From Proales similis (Eukaryota; Rotifera; Eurotatoria; Ploima; Proalidae), in NCBI GenBank assembly GCA_019059635.1, contig JAGVRJ010000004.1, forward strand, positions 806,001 to 870,000: DNA of 64,000 bases. The letters are read 5' to 3'. The notes below the pieces were generated by a model. The model was not told the DNA's origin. It was given only the letters and a program-made list of their open reading frames with translations, and did not search any database. Shown here piece after piece: positions 43,050 to 54,556 of this stretch (position 1 is its first letter; the number at the start of each line of letters is the position of its first letter). The position numbers and the translations under genes were made by a program.

Positions 43050-43941
43050 TTAAATAAGCGCTTTGAAATTTTGCTTCGACTCGGCGATTATTTTCTCGGC
43101 TTCTTCAACTTCAACCTTTTGGAAAACGGTAACAAATCAGTATTGTGATGCGATCGAAAATTGAATTACGCGCGGCAGTTCGTATTGAGTCGGACTGGTG
43201 GCGTTCTCGCGGTCGAAATCGATCATTTTGCCGGTTTTGTTTATGTCGTTTAGCCAAAAGCCGTCGAGCATTTGGCCTTTGTTAAGGAAAAAGTATTTCC
43301 CTTCTCCGTTCTTCTTGTCCTCTTTCCATTCTCCTTCGTACCGATTGTCGTTCGCTTGAATGTGCCAAACGGCAATGAAAGCGACGCCGGACAATTAGCG
43401 CTGCATATGGACTCACCTAGTCGAAGCATGCCTCGTCCATGCCTCATGTCATTGAGCCATTCGCCCTCGTAAATATCGCCGTTGGCGTAGTACAGTCGGC
43501 CCCAGCCGGTTCTTTTGCCGTTGTACCATTCGCCTTCGTAGTATTCGCCGTCTGCATAGTAATGGGTTCCGTATCCCTTTTAGAAGCTGATCAATCAAGC
43601 CGATTGTGAGAGCCACTCATCAAAATTTGCCTTACGTGTGGTCGGTTGTCTTTCCAGCCGCCCGAGTAGACTTTCTTAAAACCTCCCTTTTCGTCCTTGA
43701 CGCTCAAATTTCCGAACCCGTTTCGCTTGTCATTTTTCCATTCGCCTTCGTACACCTGGCCTTTGCTCACCCAATGGTAGATGCCTTTGCCCTCTTTTTT
43801 GTTGTCGTGCCATTCGCCTTTGTATTGGTTCTTGGACGTCGAGTAGACTGTGGCGTGTACGCCTTCTTTCTGCGCCTTTCTGTCCCACTCCTTACAGTTG
43901 GGCTCGAACTTTTCGATAGGCTTGAGGAACGGCATTTTCAC
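43050..43941 (-). CDS. MORN3: MORN repeat-containing protein 3
   Basis: MORN-repeat protein, testis/sperm-associated in mammals. About four exons. After a short N-terminus with EWDRKAQKEG (compare WDRKAQ in the family) come about six or seven MORN units: YKGEWHDNKKEGKG, YEGEWKNDKRNGFG, YSGGWKDNRPH, YYEGEWYNGKRTGWG, YEGEWLNDMRHGRG, YEGEWKEDKKNGEG and LDGFWLNDINKTG. The end MIDFDRENATSPTQYELPRV matches the C-terminus of MORN3. Two nearby ATGs (43941 and 43935) compete for start. Head-to-head with ANKRD13C. Confidence 0.93.
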
Positions 43942-44674
43942 TTGTTACCAAGCCTCTACACTCTTTCTGCCAGTGGCTTTGCTTAATATAACAATATATG
44001 AAATTAGAGTTGCCATGACAACTTATCGTCCTCTCCATCAACTGAGACGTTTTTACTCTTATTTGATTTCACAAAGTCATTACGGGTTCTCTAAGTAGGC
44101 ATTTGAGCCGGCACTCGATCACCATCGATGACGTCAATGTGACAAGTGCAATCAGCTTTGACAAGTGTCCATGAGACGAATTAAATGCGATCAATTGAGA
44201 TCGCTAAATTAAGATTATCCCTTGGCGCATCTCAAACAAGACTCTGAACGGCAAATTGGCATTTTCATTAAAATTCAATTTCGGGCAAATTTTTCGAAGA
44301 AGAGGGCAATTAGATTTGGCTGGGAACTAGTCGCTTGCAATAAAAAGCCACGATTCGAGATTAGAATTGGAGCAGAGAAGGCACGAAAAGGCAGACGGCA
44401 ATGGAAATTTGAATAATATATGTGTATTGTTGAACGCATCTAGCGAGCACAGCTCAATCTTAAATATTAACCAAATTACTGTGGCCGAGCGCCAAAACGA
44501 AACAATACAGGCCGAAATTAATTCGCCAAGTCTATTAATTAATTCACTCTCTCTCTCCACACCCACACATAAACGCTCGTGCTGGCTATCTATTTCAACC
44601 AGTCTGCCCATCTTGTTGCCTTTAGACCGAAACGAGCAGTGTTGATCGTACGTGCTGCATTTGCAATCCGAGAA
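43942..44674. promoter_or_regulatory. Divergent region, MORN3 / ANKRD13C
   Basis: About 730 bp between divergent starts. Open frames here (for example 44,222-44,416) have no protein character. No motif recognised. Confidence 0.4.
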
Positions 44675-46398
44675 ATGAGCGACGCACAGAGCGCTGCTGG
44701 CGGCCAACAGCTTCAGCTGCACCGATTGGTGTTCAATGAGGACACAAGTGGCGTAATTGCCTATTTGAAAGCAATCGGAAGAGGAAAGAATGCGCGTGAG
44801 TTGATATCTTGCCAGGACAAGTTCGGCAATACGCCACTGCATTTGGCCGCGATGAAAGGCAATACGGAAATTGTCAAATTGCTTGTCAAACACGGCGCAA
44901 TAGCCAAGACACGCAACGCCAACTGCTGGACTCCTCTGCACGAAGCCATCTCTTTTGGCGACCGAGAGCTCAGTAAGTAAACAGAATCAGAGTCTTGTTA
45001 CTTCTTGAACTAACCGAATGCTTGGCTTTTTCTATTTCAAGTCAAATGCATATTTGAGAAGTTTCAAGAAGAAACACAAGAAATCGCGCGCAACTCAAAG
45101 CCCCACATTCAACAGGCAATGAAGCAGATGGACGATTTCTATGTCGAGATCAAATGGGACTTTGAATGTTGGATACCGTTTGTCACCCATTTCCTTCCAT
45201 CAGACACTTGCAAGCTGCACAAAATGGGCACAAAAATTCGAATCGATTGCACTCTCGGTGACTTTCTATTGAGCGAAGCGGGCGCCGGCGACGAGACCAC
45301 TCAGTCGTCAGCGAATCCACTGTTCTGGCGTCGAGGCGATCTCACCGTCTTGTTCGACATGGACCGTATTGGCAAAAAGGACTCGTTCATATTCATGGAC
45401 AACAAGCGCAAGCTGTTTATCAACCTAGGCCAAATACTTGAAGAAAGCAAACTGGACCCTGAACAGCAAGTAGACATTCTACTCGGCACTGAAATGGCCT
45501 TCATCAAGCTGAACACCGAAAAAGCCGAGTTCAAGCCGACCAAGGTTAGAAAAGGGCGCATTCGTGTTATTTCGTGTTCCACGTCTATTCGTTGCTCAAC
45601 TAGACCGGCTGGGTCAGCAAGCGAGACAAGAGCGAGGAAGTAAATGGTCACATGTGCAATTTCTTCGACATTGCCAACCTCTACATCGAGAGCAAAGTCA
45701 GAAACGAGCACATTTCAGACGAAGAAATGAAAAAAGCGCAAGAAATGCGCAAGCGACTGCAAGAGTCACTGGCCAAAGGTGAACATTAAGCCACTTGAGC
45801 CGTTCAAATAGAGAAATGCCTTCAAACTTTTCGTTTCATTTCAGATTGCTCTGACGACTGGGCCATTGAGACTATAAAGCATCGAGCGAGTCTCGAGCCT
45901 CCCGTCAAGTCTGTGATTTCATGGCAAGACTACATCGATGCTCCTGAAGGCAGCAGTCCATGTCTAGGACGAAAATTGCGTGTCAACGAAAACAGAAAGG
46001 AGTTTAAAGCCCAACTGGCGATGGTAAACCAAATTGAAAACCTTGCGTTCGAGTTTTCGGATTCTTAACGCCCATTAACATTTAGGCACCGTCCTTTCCG
46101 CTTTCGCTCGAAGATTTCAACAATCTTCTTGACGCGTTGACACCACTGGCCAAGTTTAAAAAACTCAAAGATTTTCTCAATCTAAAACTTCCACCCGGAT
46201 TTCCGGTTAAAATCGGTGAGCCATCTTAAAGCACAAATAGATGCCTTGATTTGTGACAATCGCTCGTTAGATATTCCGCTGGTCCCGTCCGTATCGGCAA
46301 AGGTCAGCTTCCAGAATTTTGCTCGAGACCCGATGATGGGAGCCGAGCTATTCACAGTGCCTAGTGACTATCGCGAAAAAGTGATCGCCAAGGCCTAG
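44675..46398 (+). CDS. ANKRD13C: Ankyrin repeat domain-containing protein 13C-like
   Basis: ANKRD13 family; the C member works as an ER-associated chaperone-like factor for G-protein-coupled receptors. Six exons (44675-44972, 45042-45544, 45604-45778, 45845-46023, 46086-46215, 46271-46398) give 470 residues. Two ankyrin repeats (DKFGNTPLHLAAMKGN; NANCWTPLHEAISFGD) precede the family domain: DFYVEIKWDFECWIPFVT, LPSDTCKLHKMG, TGWVSKRDKSEEV, ISWQDYIDA, LKLPPGFPVKIDIPLVPSV and, near the end, LFTVPSDY. There are no ubiquitin-interacting motifs after this, as in the C type rather than A/B/D. The N-terminus lacks the long disordered head of vertebrate ANKRD13C. Confidence 0.93.
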
Positions 46399-46713
46399 TG
46401 TTTGTTTTGATTTTCTACTCGTCTCCTTTCATATTTGCTCTTCTTTATCGATTAAAATATAAACAAACGAGAAAAATAAAAGAACGAAAACTCAGTTCAT
46501 TCTGGTCGGCAGTGAGTTTATTCATTTAGTTTTTGTCTTTATTGTTTCCTCTTGTTCGCTGGTGTGGGTGGTGGTGATTGACGGTGGGTGCTTTTTTGAA
46601 TTTAATAGTTTCTTTTTCTATGCTTTAGGAGACAGTCTCTAAAATCGCTCGAATGATTCCAAGAGAGTCATCATCGATTTAATTTCAAAAATATGCCGAA
46701 ACAGACCAAATAT
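46399..46713. other. Convergent 3' region, ANKRD13C / COX6B
   Basis: 315 bp with no gene; AATAAA at about 46475-46480 fits the ANKRD13C poly(A) signal. Confidence 0.4.
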
Positions 46714-47249
46714 TTAGATATCGACCGGGAAAGCGTTTCCCTCGATCTGTTCATTGAACTTCTCGATCCACTGTTCGGGACAAAGGGCGGTCGAGGCCTG
46801 CTTGAAGTAGTCACAGTCCTTGTGTTCCTCGCCCTTCACCTTCAAACATCGCTGATAGTCGACAAAGTTGACGAAGCAGTTCTTGGCCTGGTTCTGGTTG
46901 GGAAAGCGCGGATCGAACTTTGGCGACCAGATGGCTCGATTGCGGAAGTAGCCTCTCAAGCACTCGGTGATGCCGTTGGGAAATACGGTTGCCCACTTGT
47001 CCATGGCGGCAAAGTTGTTTCGAGCCTTCAACAAGTTCAAGCAAGCATACAGCATGGCTGCATTTATGGGAAATGTTGAGTCGAGTTGCTTACGAAGATG
47101 GTTCGTTCGGAGACTGTGAGATCACTCTCGCGCAGTTTGCTCTCAATTCGCTGCTGAATGTCAGCGCAAAGATTCTCATCGTAGCGGTCCAAGTCCTTTC
47201 GGTTGGCCAAATCTTTTAGGGCGTTAACAACCACCTCGGCTGATGCCAT
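46714..47249 (-). CDS. Cytochrome c oxidase subunit 6B with long N-terminal extension
   Basis: Nuclear-encoded subunit of mitochondrial complex IV. The C-terminal 60 residues are typical: FDPRFPNQNQAKNC, the twin cysteine pairs of the CHCH fold (C-x9-C and C-x10-C), CPEQWIEKFNEQ and a final FP. The model has two exons (47249-47094 and 47025-46714; 68-bp intron, AAG acceptor), 155 residues in frame. Usual COX6B is about 80-90 residues, so roughly 85 N-terminal residues (MASAEVVVNALKDLANRKD..., then MDKWATVFPNGITECLRGYF) are extra and unrecognised. An internal ATG at MDKWAT could give a shorter form. Confidence 0.85.
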
Positions 47250-47720
47250 TTTGTTAGCGTCTAATCGAGAGCAAATCAAATGATTGAGTTGAATGGTGAA
47301 TGTCACACTCAGATAGATGAAATCTGGCCCCAATAGCACACACCGCTCACCACTTGGCCAAACCAACAAGCTCGTTCTACTCTCTGCTTCTTTTCCTATT
47401 ATTATTATGGGAACTTGAAAGCGTCTTGAGCGAGGCCATGAATGCGAATGCGCTCTCATTGAAGCACATATACTCGTTTTGATCTGCGCCTGGTTGCTTG
47501 CGTGCTCTGCTCGAGCCCACGCGGCTCAAATTAAAGCGGACTTTTCTACCAGCGGTTCAGCTTCTCCTCACATTGTCAAGAACGTTATCTTGGCGAGCAT
47601 TCCATTAGACAGACCCTCAACGACTCAACAAATCGGCAATAAGCAGGTTTCACAAGATTTATTTGTTTTTTTTTTTTACATCAAAGTGAACTCGTCTGGC
47701 CTCGAAGTGGCACAGTTTGT
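47250..47720. other. Region between COX6B and SCLT1
   Basis: About 470 bp: COX6B promoter and SCLT1 3' UTR, both minus strand. No gene seen. Confidence 0.4.
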
Positions 47721-50351
47721 TTAGGACACTCGATTGACATTATTCTCAAGCAAATGCTTCTCGTACTCAATCATCCTCTCCTTGACCAGTTGCTTCGACG
47801 CGCGCTTGGTTGCTTCCACCGCCTGGGTTTCAGCGTCTTTCACTCTATTCTCCAACGTCCTGATTCTGTTCAAATATTTCTCCTTTTCCAACTCTTGCTA
47901 TACACGCGTTCGATTAATTTCAATCGCGTCGAATTTCGTCCATCAAATAACAAACCTCGACTTGACGCGCTTGCAGCTCTTTCAATTCCATGAATGTTTT
48001 CTCGTATCTGGCCTTGACCTGATCGAAATTGCGCTTCATTTGATTAAACTTGGTCTCGGTCTCTTGGCCAAGTGTGTGACATTCTTCTTTCCATCTGAGA
48101 ACGCATCAGCGTGTGCTGGCTCGACGGCTCTATCAAGAGAACACTTACTTGTTGCCCATTCGCTGCTGCATGTCGAGCAGCTGCCTCAACTCGAACATCG
48201 CTCGGCTGTGCTGGTCTTCCATGCAAGTAATTCGAGTCCTAAACTCGTTTGCCTTTATTTTCGTTTCATTCTCGTGCAGTTGAATCTATTCAATTTTCAA
48301 GCTTCGGTCCAAATCAGCCGCTCTATTGAAGACTGAGTGGGTACCTGCTTGGTGAGATTCTTCTGCATGGCGTTCTTCTCAGCCTGCGCTTCGTTCAGCT
48401 TCTCTCTCAGCTCGTTCAGATCGTTGAGGCATCGCTCGTGGTCGTCGCTCAGCTTTTCCAGTTGTCTGTTGACAGTCTGAAGCTTGTTCTTCAAATCGCT
48501 CTGAATCTCTTCGTTTTTGAGCTTGTAGCTGTTGAACCTAAAACGATATGAAGTCAAAGGAGCCAGGCGACCGATCGCCTTCTTCCAGCCTACGTTTCTT
48601 CAGTTCGTCTGAGCTCTGCCTCTTTGCTGTCCAGCTTGAACAATGCTTGTTCTTTTTCCTTTTCGATAGCAATCAGACGCCGCTGCATGTCTTCATTGAC
48701 GTAATTCTCCCTGTTGCTCAGTCGAACGGCCTCGTTGGCCAGCTTGAAGCAAAAGCTGGAATTTCATTCAGAATCTCGACAAGAGCCAAGCGTACCTTTT
48801 CGAATTCACTTTCCAGCGTCTTCTTGCTTCGAGCGATTCTTTCCAGCTGAGCGAGCGCATTGCTTCTATCCTGTGATTGGCGTTCGCTCAATAGACGCTG
48901 GTCAAGTTAGAAGGTATTTGCCTACCGTTTCCAAAAAGGCACATTCATCGACCAGCTTGTTCAAATTGGCGTTGTACATCGATTTAATCGCTTCGACCTC
49001 TTGCGCTGTCTTCAGAGTGGCCTCGTTCATCAGGTCGACGAGCACTTGTTGAAATTTCTGCTCATGCTGATGGTTGAAGCTCAACTGCTCTGACTGGCCA
49101 GCCACAACAAAATGAGAATAAATTTTTACCGATCGGAAACCATGGTCTACTTGCCTCTAGCTTTCTGCTCTTGGTCTCTTCGTACTTGAGAGTCAGTTCG
49201 CTGAAAGAGCTCTTCAACTCGCAATACTCGGTGTGGAGCACAGAACTAAATGCCAATCAATTAGACGCTTAACCCAGGCGGCTCTCGTCGAGCTTTGTCT
49301 ACTTTTTCTTGTTCGCTTCGGCCAGCTTTTGCTGCGAGTCGGACAGCTTTTCTCGTAAATGCGTGCTCTCTTTGCCCAGCACAATAATCCTTAAACACCG
49401 ATTAAACACGGTCGTGACCAAATGAATGATGGAAAGGACCAGTACCGAGTCTCGAGCTCGTTTATGTCCGTCTGAAGCGACAGCAATGCGTCGTCGTAGC
49501 CGTACTCCTTGCGAATCAGATTGCGCCTCTCCTGGTCCTTTTCCCTTAACTGCGACTGAAAGCGCTCAAGCTCCAGTTTGATCGAGTTCTCTCTGATGTT
49601 CGCCTGAATTAAATCCTCTTCTTTTTTGCTATTCGATTTGATTGCATTTAAATGCAACAGTCTTGACTTGAGCGCAATCTTACTTGTTCTCCGCTCTCAA
49701 TATGCCAATGTCCCTTAAAAGCGCGGCCTCTTTTCTCGCCCATTCCTCTTCTTTTTTCCTCAGTCCCATCTCAAATGACATGACCTGAGGCGCAGCTTGT
49801 ACTTGCAGTCTCTTCCAAATGACCGCATCAGCAACGATCTCTCTCACAGCCAACGGCTTATTTCGACTTACCTTTACTTCTTGCTCGAGCTGATTAATGA
49901 CTGCGAACGAGTTTTGTGAAATTAGAACCGCATTGGCTCGTTCCTTAGGTATTTGTTTACATTTGCTTGTTTATTCCTCAGTTTTGCATTTTTCTCACCT
50001 TTTTTAGGAGTTCAATCTGTTTCTCATAGTTGCTGATCAGCTGGTCGTCCGACTCGTTTATCTTGAGTCCCACAGTTGTCGGCAGTTGTTTCTCTAACAC
50101 TTCTTTCAGCTCCCGTCTCAAGCTTCAATTTTTTCCAACGCTCATTCGACGACGACGTGTTCATTCAGAAATTCAATTTACCGTTTATTTTCATCGATCA
50201 CAGTTTGAAATTCATTCTTCCACTCGTTCAATTCTTCCTGTTTATTTGCATGCGAAATGAATTGGGCTTGAATAAAGTTCATTCAAATCACCTTGGCATT
50301 GGCCAGCTCGCCGGCCAGCAGCCGATAAGAACTCTCGTATCTCTGCTCCAT
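47721..50351 (-). CDS. SCLT1: Sodium channel and clathrin linker 1-like, distal-appendage coiled-coil protein
   Basis: Component of centriole distal appendages needed for ciliogenesis in vertebrates. About a dozen short exons encode a nearly continuous coiled coil from MEQRYESSYRLLAGELANAK to a stop at 47721. Assignment rests on two stretches: near the start, ENKRL..RELKEVLEKQLPTT; and near the end, AMFELRQLLDMQQRMGNK then WKEECHTLGQETETKFNQMK, which matches the conserved IVELRHLL..Q..AANRWKEE region. There is no other domain. Exon junctions were not all fixed. The start codon is 248 bp from the divergent CHMP6 start. Confidence 0.82.
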
Positions 50352-50599
50352 TGCTCAGAAAGTCCTCCTCTTTTTAATTCGAACATTAACGGTCGGCCTA
50401 TTTTCGGACTTGAACGAGCCACAGGTAACCATTGGATATTAATTTTATTCGGGTCCGATAATAGATGGGCGCAAGTATAAAACTTAACAAAAGCCGAACA
50501 CACAGCCGAGCCCAGTCTGGCTCATTAATTATTCGACGAGATTATTCGCATTTTCGTTCAGATTCAAAATTCAGATCTAGACAGATTGTGGACTTGGCG
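50352..50599. promoter_or_regulatory. Candidate bidirectional promoter, SCLT1 / CHMP6
   Basis: 248 bp between divergent start codons; the closest divergent pair in the window. No TATA box recognised. Confidence 0.45.
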
Positions 50600-51472
50600 A
50601 TGGGAAATTTGCTTAAGGGCAGCAAGGAGACCAAGAAGAGCCGTGTTACCGAACAGGACAGGGCCATACTGGTCAGTGCCCAATCCAATCTGACTGTCAA
50701 TCCCTTGCGTGTCAATTTTGACATTTTTCAAATTGAAGCAATTGAAGCAGATGCGCGACAAACTGAAGCAGTACCGCACTCGCATTGAGCTTCAGCTCGA
50801 AAAGGAACGCCAAGTAGCCAAACAGTTGGTCAAAGAAGGCAAAATGGAGTGAGTTTCCACTCTTCTGCCTTACCTGTCTTATGTCCTGAACCGATTATTC
50901 GGAACTGATCGACAGAAAGGCCAAGTCGCTGCTGAAAAAGAAAAAGTTCTTTGAGAATAACCTGAGCAAAACGGACAATCAATTGGACAATTTGGACCAG
51001 ATGGTTCATAATCTCGAATTTGGGCAGATTGAGCAGCAAGTGCTGAACGGCCTGAAAACAGGCAACGAATGTCTGAAAAAGCTGAACGAAATGATGTCGC
51101 TCGAAGAGGTCGAACAGATCATGGAGGACACCAGAGAGGCGGCCGAATACCAACAGGTTGTCCTTAACTTGCATATCACTTCACTTGATCGCTTTTTATA
51201 TTTTACCAATCAATTCTGGCTCATAACAGCAAATCGATCGTTTGATCAGCGGCGAGTTTGCAGACGACGACATGGACGCAATCAACGCCGAGCTAGACGA
51301 GCTGCTGAGTCAAAAGCTGCCCGAAGTTCCGGCCGATTCAGTTCCGGTTCCTGTCCGACAGAAAGAGAGTAATTCACTTTTGTTTGCTTTCTCCAACTTC
51401 TATTTAACTTGTTTGCGCGTAGAAGTCAAAGAGCGAGAGAGCGAGCAACGAACTCTTGTCGAAGCCGACTAG
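50600..51472 (+). CDS. CHMP6: Charged multivesicular body protein 6 (ESCRT-III)
   Basis: ESCRT-III subunit (Vps20), which links ESCRT-II to filament assembly in endosomal sorting. Five exons (50600-50671, 50739-50848, 50916-51156, 51230-51368, 51423-51472) give 203 residues, as expected. It begins MGNLLKG, so Gly2 can be myristoylated, then SRVTEQDRAIL, LKQMRDKLKQY, LLKKKKFFE, FGQIEQQVLNGLKTGNECL and the late EYQQQIDRLISGEF. The acidic C-terminal third has LPEVPAD. A poly(A) signal AATAAA is at about 51532. Confidence 0.95.
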
Positions 51473-51644
51473 TTTCCAAATTTTCAATTTTTTTTAATTG
51501 AATTTATCTGCATTGAACGCAATTTTCTTGAATAAAGCATCCACTTGAAAGGTGTTTAGAAGACTTTATTACTATTTAACATTAAACATTGAGCCAAGCA
51601 GATCAGATCGAGTCTAACTCGGCCAGAGCGAGCAAGTTCACTCT

Positions 51645-52197
51645 TCAGTAACGATACTTGGTCGAGTAGTCTTTGGGAGAAATGACCAGACCACGACCTG
51701 AGTAAGTTGAGTTAAGACTGCTCGCAGTAGAATAGAAAAAGTTGAATGCGGTTACCTTTTCGGGCGCCTCTGTACACGGTCTCGACAATGTCGATGAATT
51801 CTTGAGGGTCTTCGAGCGGCCAGTTTATTTTGTTGTTATTGCCTGTGCCCAGATCGATCATGATGTGCTTGTTTCTGTAAAAGAACATGGTTGTGCAGGG
51901 GTCGTACAGTTCGTACATCTTGTTGAAGTCGGGTACTTCAGAAATGTCCACCAGGTAGATGACGGCAAAGTTTTTTATTTTCTCGACCACTTTGTAGAGA
52001 ATCTATTTGACGACAACGAGTCGGTGAGAGTGCGCCAAGAGACAGAGAGAGAAAGAGAGGCGGCTTACCTCGTCCATTTTCATGCAGGACGGGTCCCAGT
52101 CGTGGCCGAAGCGAATAATAACAACCTTGTCCTCTTCGGAAAGGATGGCCTGGTCTACCTGCCAGCCATTGTGAAGATGCGGCAACATATACGACAT
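51645..52197 (-). CDS. TXNL4A: Thioredoxin-like 4A / Dim1, U5 snRNP protein
   Basis: Spliceosomal U5 snRNP 15-kDa protein. Three exons (52197-52069, 52002-51756, 51697-51645) give exactly 142 residues, the size of the human protein. Very highly conserved: MSYMLPHLHNGWQVDQAI, VVIIRFGHDWDP, NFAVIYLVDISEVPDFNKMY, HIMIDLGTGNNNKINW, and the C-terminal SPKDYSTKYRY. Essential housekeeping gene. Confidence 0.97.
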
Positions 52198-52639
52198 GGT
52201 TGCTGGTTATCCGCGACACTCAATCACCTAAACAACTACTACTGCTTCAAATTGCGGCCCAAATTTATGTTCATTCAGATGAGAGAAGTTTCCAGAGACC
52301 ATCGAAAACGTCAATCGCGTTGCAAAACAAACTTCGCCTGTGAATAGTGAACGAGTTCTGTTGCAAATAGCAATCGATCCGACCAGTTCATCGACCTATT
52401 TCGTCTACGATGTTTGAATTAGATCAGCTGCAGAGCAGAGTTGGAAAAGTGGGACGCTTCGATTCAAACGACTGCTCTGTTCCAGTGGACAATTTGAACG
52501 TGTGCATAATTTTGCCTTATATAAGCATCACGTAACGAAACGCATGATTCGCTTATGTCAGAGCCAGGTTAAGAGAAGCGAATTGCTCTTAAACTTTTGA
52601 ATTCTCTTCATCCCTGAATAAAAGCGAAATCAGACTCAA
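52198..52639. promoter_or_regulatory. Divergent region, TXNL4A / FAD oxidoreductase
   Basis: About 440 bp with no gene between divergent starts. A TATATAAG-like element at about 52519-52525 is about 120 bp upstream of the oxidoreductase start; weak candidate. Confidence 0.4.
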
Positions 52640-54119
52640 ATGACACCGGGCAATAAAAAGCGAGTTTGCATCATTGGAGCCGGAGCGGCCGGCAGCGCTT
52701 GCGCATGGTAACTCCAATTTCCTTCTTCAATCAGTCGCCTGAACAAAAATGGGCAAAACAAGGCTTCTGGGCAAGTATCCGGAAAAGTTTGAGGTTGAGC
52801 TCTGGGAGAAGAGCTCGGTCGCGGGCGGAGTGGCCACTGCGTTTAAAATTGACCAAGAAGAAGGCGGCTTGTTTATAAACGACGGAGTCCAGGGCGGCGC
52901 CAAAAGCTATCGAAACACACTTTTACTTCACAAAGAGCACGGCTTCGAGCCCACTCCAGTGCACATGAAAATATCGTTCGGCAAAGGTGCCACGGCGTGG
53001 AACAATCACGGCAAGGAATTCGAGACCGAACTGGTGCGAAGTCTGCGTCCAGAAATCGCTCGCTTCGGCCGCGTACTCAAATGGGTCAAACGATTTGAGT
53101 TCATATTCGTGTTTGTGCCTATTGACAAACTGCTTAGAGCGCTGCGCTTCTCGCAGGCTTTTCGACACTACATGGTGTTTCCGTTGACCGCTCTGTTCTT
53201 CGGCACCGGCAATCAAACGCCGCATGTGTCCTCGGCGATTGTGGCTCGCGTCTTTCTCGATCCAGACCTTCGCCTGTTCGACTACGACCCGGAGTTCTTG
53301 CTCAGTCAAACGCCCGAGATGTTTGCGTTTGCCAATCTAGAAGAGATTTACACCAAAATCGTGTCCAACTCGGGCGTCAAGGTATTCTACGAGCGCTCGG
53401 CGGTCGATATCAAACGAGAACGCAACAGAGTGCTCATCACAGACCAGTCGGGCAGTAGGCAAGAGTTCGACGACGTTGTGCTTGCCTGCGACGCTGAAAG
53501 CTCGCTCAAGCTACTCGCCGAGGGCGCCTCGTTCTCTGAGCGAAAAGTGCTCGGCAATGTGAAATACTTCAACGATGTGACCATCACACATCAAGATCTT
53601 GACTACATGAAGAAATACTATGAGATTGACTTGGAGAAGCGCAACGACCAGTATTTTGTTCGCATAGACCCGAACGAGCCCGACGCCATTGACATGAGCT
53701 TCAACCTGAGCAACTATCAGCCTCAGTTTAACAACGAGCGCGATAGAGACCGACTTGTCTTCCAGACCATATTTCTCGACTCCAATCGGTCGCATTTGTG
53801 GACCATCGAGGAAATAGACAAAGAGAAGGTCCTGCTGGAGAAATGGTGGCGCCAGATGGCGCATACGTGGCGTCATTTCGCGTTCACCGTTCCGTTTGTT
53901 CGCTTCATTCAGGGCAAACGGCGCACTTGGTTCTGTGGCTCTTACACTCTGTTCAACACGCACGAGATGGCCATAATCTCAGGAATGGCGGTGGCTGTTC
54001 GCCTCGGCGCCGACTATCCATTCGAGCATGACCAGCTGGCCACACAGCAGTTCGATCAATACTTGTCGCTAAGCCACGGCTATTCTCGGCCCAGAGCCAA
54101 ACGAACAGCCAGCAAATAA
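52640..54119 (+). CDS. FAD-dependent amine-oxidase-like oxidoreductase
   Basis: Two exons (52640-52707 and 52763-54119; 55-bp intron) give 474 residues. The N-terminus is a dinucleotide-binding fold, KRVCIIGAGAAGSACAW (GxGxxG), then VELWEKSSVAGGVA, the usual acidic/Gly second strand of FAD amine oxidases. Near the C-terminus, WFCGSYTLFNTHEMAIISGMAVAVRLGADYPF is the FAD-closing segment. Middle blocks such as FFGTGNQTPHVSSAIVARVF and VVLACDAE recall the predicted NAD/FAD-binding proteins of bacteria, fungi and protists (COG2907-like), not animal MAO, polyamine or retinol oxidases. Substrate unknown. No signal peptide. Confidence 0.85.
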
Positions 54120-54556
54120 AGAAAAGAGGCCAGCTCAATAGTCCTGCAGCCAGCTGCCTCTGCTCGTCTAGACAAAATTTGTTGGCCGCATTTCTCCCCT
54201 GCCTCTCTCACTCACTCACACACTCCTTTTTTATTTTTATTTTTTATTCAGACACGAGAAGCGTAGAAACGAGTCGCTAATAAATGTGTTGTACTCGTGA
54301 CGGTGTTGTGCTGTTAGCAGCCAGCGAGTGAAAGAGGGTCAAATTTCGACTATGGACTACGATAAACATCGATTTTAAAAGGCTTCAGTCAATAGTAGCA
54401 GCTAGAAATTTAATTTGGTTTTGAGAGCCGTCTGGCTGGCTTTGAACGCAAATGACGAGTAACAAACCTTATCGGCTGCAGTGAGATTGCAATAGTCGTT
54501 TTGTCGACATTTTTCTCCGTCGATCAAATTAAATCAACAGCAACTGCCTGGACGCC
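54120..54556. other. Region between the FAD oxidoreductase and the next gene
   Basis: About 437 bp: 3' UTR with AATAAA at about 54281, then the promoter of the next plus-strand gene. No coding signal. Confidence 0.4.

Noticed and set aside
44222..44645. Small plus-strand frames between MORN3 and ANKRD13C
   Set aside because: No conserved features; they lie in the divergent promoter region.
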